From Chloroflexota bacterium (lineage in GTDB: Bacteria; Chloroflexota; Dehalococcoidia; Tepidiformales; Tepidiformaceae), in the NCBI GenBank assembly GCA_025350285.1, contig JANXYE010000099.1, positions 1 to 9,898 on the forward strand: a DNA stretch of 9,898 nt. Direction: 5' to 3'. Every line of letters starts with the position of its first letter. Within the stretch, counting starts at the first letter, position 1. Both the position numbers and the translations under genes were made by a program. The notes below the pieces were generated by a model. That model ran no database searches. It was not told where the DNA came from and saw nothing but the letters and a program-made list of their open reading frames with translations. Below are positions 1 to 5,052 of this stretch, piece by piece.

Positions 1-1
1 C

Positions 2-205
2 AGCGGCGCCAGCCCAAACGGCGCGCTTGTCGAGATCAGCGAGATCCGCAACCACCCGTTCATGCTTGGCACCCAGTTCCATCCCGAGCTGCAATCGCGT
101 CCGAACCGGCCGCACCCGCTCTTTCGCGAGTTCATCGCGGCGGCGGTGGCCCGGGAGCGGGCGGTGGGGGCGGCGGGCGTCGAGCTTGAAGCGGCCGTGG
201 TTTAG
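2..205 (+). CDS. pyrG: CTP synthase, C-terminal end (partial)
   Basis: This is the last 67 residues of a reading frame that enters from the left edge; the first complete codon begins at base 2. CTP synthase converts UTP to CTP using glutamine nitrogen, with an N-terminal synthetase domain and a C-terminal class I glutamine amidotransferase domain. The stretch reads [15 protein letters not shown], the hallmark end of that domain. The His and Glu of FHPEL (codons at 80-82 and 86-88) complete the Cys-His-Glu triad, and PLFREFI follows as is usual. A short Ala/Val/Glu-rich tail after the core is unremarkable. The nucleophilic Cys and the synthetase domain lie outside the window. The gene ends 56 bp from the convergent end of the next gene. 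Identification is firm; completeness cannot be judged. Confidence 0.95.
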   Translation, partial: SGASPNGALVEISEIRNHPFMLGTQFHPELQSRPNRPHPLFREFIAAAVARERAVGAAGVELEAAVV

Positions 206-239
206 GGGTCGAACTCGAACTCGTCAGGCACGCCGGTAT

Positions 240-253
240 CGGACACCTGTCCG
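240..253. terminator. Possible small hairpin in a convergent gap
   Basis: CGGACA-CC-TGTCCG is a perfect 6-bp inverted repeat between the ends of pyrG and the convergent small HTH gene. As RNA it could fold as a 5-bp stem with a 4-nt ACCT loop. It overlaps GTCCGGAC, an 8-bp palindrome at 249-256. No T-run follows on either strand, so a classical intrinsic terminator is not shown. Position is the main argument for a role in ending transcription. Confidence 0.3.
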
Positions 254-261
254 GACTCGGT

Positions 262-555
262 CTACACCATGATCCCCTGCGACCGGCCCGTCCGCAGCAC
301 CCGGAAGATCGTCCGGCGGGAGAGGCCGAACATCTCGGCCAGGCGGTCCACCGGTATCCCATCTCGCTCCGCCACGCGCAGGATCGCCGCGTCCCGGCCC
401 GTGCGCAGCATCCCCGCGGCGCCACCTGGCTCGTCGTAGCGGCAACGCGGCAGTGGGCAGCGCAGACACGAGGGGTAGAGGTCGCACCCCTTGTCGTCGT
501 ACGCGGTATTCTCGGGCAGCGCGTCGATGCGGATTTTCCGCGTGAGCGTTTCCAT
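262..555 (-). CDS. Small Cys4-cluster / helix-turn-helix protein
   Basis: A 97-aa protein starting at an ATG preceded by GGAGGGG with a 5-nt gap (561-567), which settles the start over a longer frame reaching 663. Two parts are visible. Residues 24-38 carry four cysteines spaced C24-x5-C30-x2-C33-x4-C38 around a CPLPRC core, a spacing able to hold Zn or an Fe-S cluster. Residues about 55-92 (DAAILRVAERDGIPVDRLAEMFGLSRRTIFRVLRTG in content) read as a helix-turn-helix of the Hin/resolvase or sigma-region-4 kind, ending GRSQGIMV. I recall similar small CPLPxC/HTH proteins from Chloroflexota genomes, but no function. DNA binding, perhaps redox- or metal-responsive, is inference. Divergent from a DNA glycosylase, with a LexA-like box in its promoter. 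Confidence 0.8.
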   Translation of the reverse strand: METLTRKIRIDALPENTAYDDKGCDLYPSCLRCPLPRCRYDEPGGAAGMLRTGRDAAILRVAERDGIPVDRLAEMFGLSRRTIFRVLRTGRSQGIMV

Positions 556-590
556 GACTTCCCCTCCGTTATGAAGTTGAGTGGACAGCC

Positions 591-620
591 ACTGTAGAAC
601 ACATGTTCTTGTCGGATCAA
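591..620 (-). promoter_or_regulatory. Putative promoter of the Cys4/HTH gene
   Basis: On the minus strand TTGATC (615-620, four matches to TTGACA) and TACAGT (591-596, TAnnnT form) are separated by 18 bp. Transcription would start near 584, giving a leader of about 29 nt that contains the GGAGGGG ribosome site. The spacer holds the LexA-like palindrome. The elements are visible; promoter activity is inferred. Confidence 0.45.
596..609. promoter_or_regulatory. LexA-type (SOS) box, GAAC-N4-GTTC
   Basis: The plus strand reads AGAACACATGTTCT: perfect 6-bp arms (AGAACA/TGTTCT) around 2 bp, containing GAAC-ACAT-GTTC. The Gram-positive LexA consensus is CGAAC-N4-GTTCG, so the eight core positions match while the outer C/G are A/T. 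It lies between the -35 and -10 of the leftward Cys4/HTH gene, a repressing position. It is 111 bp from the start of the divergent DNA glycosylase gene and less likely to control that directly. LexA binding is inferred from the motif; no lexA gene is in the window. Confidence 0.5.
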
Positions 621-635
621 GCGCTCCGCCCCCAA

Positions 636-651
636 GACGACCGCGGTTGTC
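636..651. repeat. 16-bp near-palindrome in divergent spacer
   Basis: GACGACCGCGGTTGTC is self-complementary apart from one pair (G/T), centred on the palindrome CCGCGG. It sits between the LexA-like box and the dyad near the glycosylase promoter. It could be a protein-binding site, but a GC-rich region produces such sites by chance. Confidence 0.3.
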
Positions 652-664
652 GCCCCGCGACACG

Positions 665-685
665 ACCTGGCGCGTTCCGCCAGGT
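665..685. promoter_or_regulatory. Perfect 21-bp dyad upstream of DNA glycosylase
   Basis: ACCTGGCG-N5-CGCCAGGT is a perfect 8-bp inverted repeat centred at 675, about 45 bp before the proposed transcription start at 720 and touching the place where a -35 would lie (685-690). That position suits an activator or repressor. The right arm is followed by TTCCCTTTTC, so as RNA it could also act as a weak terminator that shields the glycosylase gene. The symmetry is observed; which role applies is not decided by the sequence. Confidence 0.45.
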
Positions 686-707
686 TCCCTTTTCTCCGCC
701 GCTCGTC

Positions 708-713
708 TACCCT
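708..713 (+). promoter_or_regulatory. -10 hexamer, leaderless start of DNA glycosylase
   Basis: TACCCT (TAnnnT form) ends 6 nt before the ATG at 720, so transcription would begin at the start codon. No Shine-Dalgarno is present upstream. No convincing -35 is seen. The same 6-nt spacing recurs before two other genes here. Confidence 0.4.
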
Positions 714-719
714 CCCGCC

Positions 720-1553
720 ATGCCCGAGATCCCGGAACTCGAATCCATCCGCGGCTTCTTCAATGAGCACATCACCGGTGTCCCCATCGTCTCCCTTGAT
801 GCGCGCATCCCGCACATCTTCCGCACCTCCGCCGCCGAGCTGCGCGAAACCCTCCCGGGCGACTCCTTCGGGACGGTCGGCCGGCATGGCAAGTTCCTCC
901 TCTTTCCCCTCGCCAGCGACCGCATCCTGGCCATCAACCCGATGCTCACGGGCCGCTTCCAGTACCTGGATTCGAAGACGAAGCTCGCCGCCAAGACCTG
1001 CCTCGTAGTCACGTTCAAAAACGGCCGCCAGCTTCGCTACGCCGACGAAAAGCTGATGGGCAAGGTCTACCTCGTGCCCGGCGATGGCCTCGCGCTGATC
1101 CCCAACTGGGCGACGAACGGCCCGGACCTGCTCGACCGCGCGCTCACCGAGGACGCCTGGCTGGCCGCCCTGAAACGCTACCGCGGAGCGATCAAGGGCA
1201 TCCTCACCAAGGCCGAGTTCGTGCAGGGCATCGGCAACGCCTACAGCGATGAGATCCTCTGGGAAGCGCGAATCAACCCCTACACGCCGAAGACGGCACT
1301 CACCGAGGCCGAACTCCGCCGCCTCTACCAGGCCGCCCACGCGACAATGGCCTGGGCCACCCCGCTGGTGCGCGAAGTGATGGTCAAAGGCGACATCCTC
1401 GACTACCACGAACGGCGAGACTTTATGCGCGTGCACCGGCGGGGCGGCCAGCCGTGTCCCCGCTGCGGCACGTCGATCAGCGAGATCACCGCCAACCAGC
1501 GCATTACGAGCTTCTGCCGCCACTGCCAGCCCGGCGGCCCGGCGATGCGCTGA
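720..1553 (+). CDS. Fpg/Nei-family DNA glycosylase
   Basis: A 277-aa protein of usual family length. Such enzymes excise oxidised bases and cleave the abasic site in base excision repair. The start is fixed by MPEIPELES: the family uses Pro2 as nucleophile and Glu3 as acid, and both are present. GRHGKFLLF gives the hairpin lysine (K58). MLTGR matches the void-filling-loop region, and QGIGNAYSDEILWEARINP (about 161-179) is the signature around the DNA-binding Asn. The end carries a zinc finger, C246-x2-C249-x16-C266-x2-C269. The core reads more Fpg (MutM) than Nei, but substrate choice (8-oxoG versus oxidised pyrimidines) cannot be told, so no symbol is given. The frame extends to an ATG at 603, but that would move Pro2 inside and destroy the active site. 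Probably leaderless. Confidence 0.92.
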   Translation: MPEIPELESIRGFFNEHITGVPIVSLDARIPHIFRTSAAELRETLPGDSFGTVGRHGKFLLFPLASDRILAINPMLTGRFQYLDSKTKLAAKTCLVVTFKNGRQLRYADEKLMGKVYLVPGDGLALIPNWATNGPDLLDRALTEDAWLAALKRYRGAIKGILTKAEFVQGIGNAYSDEILWEARINPYTPKTALTEAELRRLYQAAHATMAWATPLVREVMVKGDILDYHERRDFMRVHRRGGQPCPRCGTSISEITANQRITSFCRHCQPGGPAMR

Positions 1554-1579
1554 GTCCCCGAGGCGGCGTCCGAATCCGC

Positions 1580-1585
1580 TATACT
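1580..1585 (+). promoter_or_regulatory. -10 hexamer, leaderless start of Uma2 gene
   Basis: TATACT, five of six matches to TATAAT, ends 6 nt before the ATG at 1592, so the message would begin at the start codon. No Shine-Dalgarno lies in the 38-bp gap from the preceding stop codon. A -35 is not evident. Confidence 0.55.
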
Positions 1586-1591
1586 TTGGCC

Positions 1592-2158
1592 ATGGCACTG
1601 GTTGCGGAACGCCTCATGACTGCCGCGGAGTTCGCTCTGCTGCCCGATCCCCCACAGGGCGGGAAGATGGAGCTCGTGCGCGGGAGGGTTGTCGTCATGG
1701 CGCCGGTTGGACCAGATCATGGCGAGCGCGCCCTCGATATCGGCGCGCTGATTCGCGGCAAGACGAAGGTTTCCCGGGCCGGGAAGGTTCGCGTTGAGAC
1801 GGGCTACTGGATCCCTGACGAAGCGGACCACGTCCGGGCGCCCGACGTCTCCTTCGTCCGCACGTCCCGCCTTGGCAACGAGACGGTCCTCCACGGCGCC
1901 GTCACCCAGGTGCCCGACCTCGCCGTCGAAGTCACCTCCCCGTCCGACCGCGACAGGGACCTCCAGGAGAAGGTGGACGACTACCTGCGTGGCGGTGTCC
2001 TCCGCGTCTGGGTCGTGCGCCCGGAGCTGCGCACGGTGACGGTCCATCGTCCCGGCGGCGATGCCCACACCTTCACCATGGGCGACACCCTCACGGCGGA
2101 TGACGCGGCGATTCCCGACGATGCGTTCACGCTCCCGGTCGCCGACATCTTCGCCTGA
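1592..2158 (+). CDS. Uma2-family (DUF820) PD-(D/E)xK nuclease-like protein
   Basis: A 188-aa protein, normal for the family. Uma2 proteins have a restriction-endonuclease-like fold; they are abundant in Cyanobacteria, Chloroflexota and similar phyla, with no settled role. The pattern is in order: LMTAAEFALLPD, KMELVRGRVVVM (E27), APDVSFV (D85), PDLAVEVTSPSDRDRDLQEKVDDYL (E113, K127), then VLRVWVVRPE. D85, E113 and K127 are the likely metal and catalytic residues. The family's usual WVVDP is WVVRP here, a small departure outside the core. The ATG fits a leaderless start, and an in-frame extension to 1454 runs through the glycosylase gene and is rejected. The gene follows the DNA glycosylase by 38 bp, so some read-through from it is likely, but it seems to have its own promoter. 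Confidence 0.88.
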   Translation: MALVAERLMTAAEFALLPDPPQGGKMELVRGRVVVMAPVGPDHGERALDIGALIRGKTKVSRAGKVRVETGYWIPDEADHVRAPDVSFVRTSRLGNETVLHGAVTQVPDLAVEVTSPSDRDRDLQEKVDDYLRGGVLRVWVVRPELRTVTVHRPGGDAHTFTMGDTLTADDAAIPDDAFTLPVADIFA

Positions 2159-2193
2159 TGCGCCCTTCCGGTGTCGTATCCGCCCCAACCCTG

Positions 2194-2199
2194 TAGACT
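2194..2199 (+). promoter_or_regulatory. -10-like hexamer before CoA-transferase gene
   Basis: TAGACT (four of six matches to TATAAT) lies 8 nt before the ATG at 2208, leaving room for at most a 1-3 nt leader. There is no Shine-Dalgarno in the 49-bp gap after the Uma2 stop codon. Weaker than the other two plus-strand cases because the spacing is 2 nt longer. Confidence 0.35.
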
Positions 2200-2207
2200 C
2201 CCGCCTC

Positions 2208-3533
2208 ATGCGCCGCGACCTCACTATCGACTGGCGGGACCATTACGCCCGCAACACCAGGACGCCCGAAGAAGCCGTCCTCGCCATCCGCTCCGGCGAC
2301 CATATCTGGGTGCCGCCGCTGCACGTTTCCCCGCGAGTTATCACGGCGCTCGCCGCGCGGGCTCCGGCGTTGCACGACGTGGAGATGCGCGGCCTCGGCG
2401 TGCCGGACCTCGCCGAATTCTTCAGCCCGGCCGTGCAGGACCACATCCGCTATGCGGACCAGTTCGGCAACATCCTCAGCCGTCCGGCGCTCAATACCCG
2501 GACGATCGACTACCACCCGCACTGGCTCGTCGGCGCGCACAAGGGGGTCGATGCCGGACGCGCGGAGGGCTGGCGGCTCGATCATGTCATGATCACCACC
2601 TCGGCCCCCAACGCCCAGGGGTTCGTCTCTATCGGCGGGAACTGCTGGGATAGCGTGACTTCGGCCCGTCGCGCCCTGCACGTCATCGCCGCCATCAACC
2701 CGAACGTGATCGAAACCTTCGGCGATAGCTGGCTGCACGTCTCCGAAATCGATTGCTTCGTGCCCGACGAGCGCCCCCAGATCGCGGCCGTCACGGCGCC
2801 GCCCGAGGCGGTGGATGCGGGACTCGCGTATTACGTCGAAACGCTCGTGCAGGATGGCGACACCGTGCAGATTGGCACAGGGTCGCACACCTCCGGCATG
2901 GTCGCCTGCGGTCTTTTTCACGAAAAGCAGGAGCTTTCGTATTTCGGCGAACTCACCGTTGCCGGCCTCGTACCGCTCGCCCAGGCAGGTGTCTTCACCG
3001 GGCGCACGAGCATGCTCCACCCCGGCAAGCTCGTTGCCACGCTCATCGGCAACACGGAGGAGGAGCGCGCCGCCGTCCACCGCAACCCCGCGTTCGAAGT
3101 GCATGGCATCGAATACCTGCTGGACCCGCGAAACATCTCGCGCAACGAGGGGATCATCGCGATCAACGGCGCGCTCGGCGTCGATCTCACGGGCCAGGGA
3201 GCGGCCTACACGATCGGCCCGCGTATTTACGCCGGCATGGGCGGGCACCTCGCCTTCGCGATGGGCGCCTACCTCGCGCCGCGCGGCCGCTACGTCTGCA
3301 TCCTCCCATCCACCGCGGCCGGCGGGACGCTTTCGACGATTGTCCCGCAGTTCGCCCAGGGCCAGGTCGTCTCCGTGCCCCGCGAAATCGCTGACACGGT
3401 CGTGACGGAACATGGCATCGCCCGGCTCCTCGGCAAGACCGTCCGCCAGCGCGCGGACGAGCTGATCAGCATCGCCCACCCGGACTTCCGCGCGGAACTG
3501 CGGCGCGAAGCACAGAAGCTGTTCTACCCGTAG
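2208..3533 (+). CDS. Acetyl-CoA hydrolase / 4-hydroxybutyrate CoA-transferase family enzyme
   Basis: A 441-aa protein of full family length. This class I CoA-transferase family (AbfT, Cat1/Cat2, Ach1) moves CoA between acyl groups through a glutamyl-CoA intermediate. The N-terminal half spans about 1-190. The C-terminal half has DGDTVQIGTG (216-225) and LSYFGELTVAGL, where E248 aligns with the catalytic Glu of HTEMFSDG-type motifs. Then come GRTSMLHPGKLVATLIG, AINGALGVDLTGQ (318-330), GGHLAFAMGA and VTEHGIARLLGKTVRQRADELISIAHPDFR (from 399), all family signatures. The acyl substrate cannot be read from sequence; acetate, butyrate, 4-hydroxybutyrate or other short acids are possible. It is probably expressed from its own near-leaderless promoter. 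The crotonase-fold and LLM genes beyond the convergent gap suggest acyl-CoA catabolism, but they are not in the same operon. Confidence 0.9.
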   Translation: MRRDLTIDWRDHYARNTRTPEEAVLAIRSGDHIWVPPLHVSPRVITALAARAPALHDVEMRGLGVPDLAEFFSPAVQDHIRYADQFGNILSRPALNTRTIDYHPHWLVGAHKGVDAGRAEGWRLDHVMITTSAPNAQGFVSIGGNCWDSVTSARRALHVIAAINPNVIETFGDSWLHVSEIDCFVPDERPQIAAVTAPPEAVDAGLAYYVETLVQDGDTVQIGTGSHTSGMVACGLFHEKQELSYFGELTVAGLVPLAQAGVFTGRTSMLHPGKLVATLIGNTEEERAAVHRNPAFEVHGIEYLLDPRNISRNEGIIAINGALGVDLTGQGAAYTIGPRIYAGMGGHLAFAMGAYLAPRGRYVCILPSTAAGGTLSTIVPQFAQGQVVSVPREIADTVVTEHGIARLLGKTVRQRADELISIAHPDFRAELRREAQKLFYP

Positions 3534-3539
3534 GTACCC

Positions 3540-3581
3540 GGGCCGCGCGGCGGTAACGCCAAGCGGCAGGAGTCGCGGCCC
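3540..3581. repeat. Nested stem-loop just after the CoA-transferase stop
   Basis: GGGCCGCG (3540-3547) and CGCGGCCC (3574-3581) are perfect 8-bp inverted arms. Inside, GGCG-GTAA-CGCC (3549-3560) forms a small hairpin with a GNRA-type loop. The structure starts 7 nt after the stop codon, where a terminator or 3'-end stabilising structure is expected. There is no T-run, so factor-independent termination is not shown. Confidence 0.4.
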
Positions 3582-3768
3582 ACTGCGGCCGCTGGCGTAG
3601 CGGATCCAACTCTGCGCTTCCCTATCCGCCGGCCGATGCCATGCGTTGCCAGGAGCCCCGCCCCCCTCGGTGCGCGTGAGCGTAGGCCCCCGGCGCTGTA
3701 GGTCCCACGCGGTATTCGGTCTCTCCGCGCCGCGACCTCGGCGGAGTCGTCGCGCCCGATTAGGTTGG

Positions 3769-3816
3769 GGAGATGCGGAACATCCTCCGCTACGCTCAGG
3801 GCGGACAGAGCCGCCC
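3769..3816. repeat. Tandem hairpins, possible dispersed-repeat remnant
   Basis: Two stems sit side by side. GGAGATG (3769-3775) pairs with CATCCTCC (3781-3788) around CGGAA with a one-base bulge. GGGCGG (3799-3804) pairs perfectly with CCGCCC (3811-3816) around ACAGAG. Between them is CGCTACGCTCAG. The arrangement suits an intergenic REP-like sequence or a bidirectional 3' end between convergent genes. Confidence 0.35.
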
Positions 3817-3890
3817 GGGCTCCTGCGCCGGAGAGGTGGCAGCGTGCCAAAATGAGCCGCTGACGCTTACTCGCCCGTAGCAGCCCCGCT

Positions 3891-4808
3891 CTATAACCCC
3901 CGCTTCGCAAGCGCCCCCACCAGCTCGAACGTCGCCTCCGCGTTCCCTACCGCTGGCGAAATGACCGCGCTCAAATCCGTGACCCCGGCCGCGGCGTAGG
4001 CGCGCAGCCCCGTCTCGACCTCTTCCTCCGTGCCGATGATGGCCACATCGGCTGGGTCCTGCGCGCCGCCGCGGTCCAGCGTTGCCCGGTAGGAAGGGAT
4101 TTGGCCGTACATGGCGTAGGTGCGGTTGGCCGCCACCTTCGCCGCCGCGACGTCATCAGTCACGGCTACGGGGACCATCGCAACGAAGCGCGGACGGGGG
4201 CGCCCGGCCGCCAGCGCCGCCGTGGTCATCGTTGGGATGGCGACATCGCGCAGGTAGGGGATGCCACCCATCCAGGTGATCGTCCCATCGGCGAGCCGTC
4301 CGCAGAGCTTCAGCATCGCCGGGCCGAGCGCCGCCACGAGCACCGGCGGCGCCTTCGCCTCCGCTACGCTGATCTGCACGGCCACCCGGTAAAGCTCGCC
4401 CGCGAACTTTACCTGTTCACCAGTGAGCAGGCCATTGAGGATCGTCAGGTATTCGCGCATGTGCGGGATGGGCCGCGAATAGTCCAGGCCGAGCACGTCT
4501 TCGATAACGAACCGGTGGCTCAGCCCAATTCCGAGGGCGATGCGGCCGCCGCTCATCTGCTGGGCCGTCAGCGCCTGGCTGGCGAGCACCGATGGGTGTC
4601 TCGGGTAGGTCGGCACCACCGCCGTGCCCAGTTCGATCGAAGCCGTCTCGCGACCAGCGAGGGCGAGCACCATCAAGGCGTCGATGCCCATCACCTGTGG
4701 CAGCCAGACCGAATCGAAGCCGGCCGCCTCGGCCCGCTGTGCCCGTTCGACCAGCACGCTCGCGGTGGCGTTGTCGCCGGGCATCGAAAGCATCGTCCCA
4801 AGTCGCAT
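3891..4808 (-). CDS. LLM-class (probably F420-dependent) oxidoreductase
   Basis: A 305-aa luciferase-like TIM-barrel protein. The ATG at 4808 is preceded by GAGGAA (4815-4820) with a 6-nt gap, which rules out the in-frame extension to 5006 through the repeat element upstream. Family features in order: AQRAEAAGFDSVWLPQ (24-38), IELGTAVVPTYPRHPSVLASQALTAQQMSGGRIALGIGLSH (58-98), the cofactor-side strand and turn with the GGRI-x-LGIG motif, YLTILNGLLTG (120-130), APPVLVAALGPAMLKLCGRLADGTITWMGG (153-182) and a GTEEEV segment near 259. It matches the actinobacterial F420-dependent LLM style rather than FMN two-component monooxygenases, so hydride transfer with F420 is inferred; the substrate is unknown. 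It follows the crotonase gene on the same strand after 244 bp containing the paired hairpin repeat, and has a possible promoter of its own. Confidence 0.88.
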   Translation of the reverse strand: MRLGTMLSMPGDNATASVLVERAQRAEAAGFDSVWLPQVMGIDALMVLALAGRETASIELGTAVVPTYPRHPSVLASQALTAQQMSGGRIALGIGLSHRFVIEDVLGLDYSRPIPHMREYLTILNGLLTGEQVKFAGELYRVAVQISVAEAKAPPVLVAALGPAMLKLCGRLADGTITWMGGIPYLRDVAIPTMTTAALAAGRPRPRFVAMVPVAVTDDVAAAKVAANRTYAMYGQIPSYRATLDRGGAQDPADVAIIGTEEEVETGLRAYAAAGVTDLSAVISPAVGNAEATFELVGALAKRGL

Positions 4809-4841
4809 CTGAAATTCCTCGCCGCGTGTGTTGCGGCCGCA

Positions 4842-4847
4842 AGTATG
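4842..4847 (-). promoter_or_regulatory. -10-like hexamer before LLM oxidoreductase gene
   Basis: CATACT on the minus strand, four of six matches to TATAAT, lies 33 nt upstream of the start codon with the GAGGAA ribosome site between. No good -35 is found at 16-18 bp. Weak, but it would let the gene be transcribed apart from the crotonase gene. Confidence 0.25.
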
Positions 4848-4906
4848 CACGATGCGCCCCGCTGCCGTGTCTTCGGGCCGCAGACCGATCCGCAACCCCA
4901 TCGGCC

Positions 4907-5030
4907 TGTAGGCGCGGCCGTCACGGTCGCCTGTTCCTCCCGGACCTGGGTGCACCGCCAGCTCGCTTCGCATTCCGATGGGACGTTCGGCGTTATTCGT
5001 GAACACGCGGCCCCGAGGACCGCGCCTACA
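4907..5030. repeat. 124-bp unit bounded by inverted hairpin repeats (BIME/MITE-like)
   Basis: Two related 30-nt sequences face each other: 4907-4936 on the plus strand and 5001-5030 on the minus strand, 64 bp apart. Both begin TGTAGGCGCGG and end TGTTC, and 24 of 30 positions agree. Each contains a hairpin with a 3-nt loop. In the left copy GCGGCCG pairs with CGGTCGC; in the right copy CGCGGTCC pairs with GGGCCGCG. Among the six differences, positions 14 and 18 swap G-C for C-G and the others keep pairing through G-T or extend the stem. This points to selection on structure. It lies 22 bp after the crotonase stop codon and 98 bp before the LLM start. TGTAGG-GCG hairpins look familiar to me from Chloroflexota genomes, from memory only. 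Confidence 0.65.
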
Positions 5031-5052
5031 AGATCAGGCTGCCGCCGGCCCG

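Larger units (their letters stand above)
3534..3890. other. 357-bp convergent gap without a gene, rich in inverted repeats
   Basis: The gap separates the convergent ends of the CoA-transferase and LLM genes. Frames of 69 and 128 codons lie in it but lack a ribosome site, a recognisable domain or a believable composition. I see no tRNA T-arm and no RNase P, SRP or tmRNA core. It holds several inverted repeats, listed separately where clear, plus looser ones such as GCGGAT/ATCCGC (3600-3605, 3624-3629) and CGCGAC/GTCGCG near 3731-3755. The piece around 3769-3800 (CATCCTCCGCTACGCTCAGG) resembles CTTCGCTnCGCTCAGGATG-type dispersed repeats that I recall from environmental genomes. That resemblance is from memory only. 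Confidence 0.5.

Noticed and set aside
132..1598. Long minus-strand open frame of 488 codons opposite the glycosylase gene
   Set aside because: It is antisense to the HTH spacer and the glycosylase, with arginine- and alanine-rich low-information sequence and no domain. GC-rich coding DNA opens such frames by codon bias.
2127..3479. Minus-strand frame of 450 codons opposite the CoA-transferase gene
   Set aside because: A mirror frame of a clearly recognised enzyme; no domain, no ribosome site and biased composition.
3690..3760. Faint likeness of the minus strand near GAATACCGCGTGGGACC to the AATACCGC part of 16S rRNA or to a T-box
   Set aside because: Only about ten bases agree, and the conserved flanking rRNA segments and the T-box GGGTGGnACCGCGG are absent.
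3524..3910. Minus-strand frame of 128 codons in the convergent gap
   Set aside because: No ribosome site, crosses both flanking gene ends, and reads as Arg/Ala/Gly-rich noise over inverted repeats.
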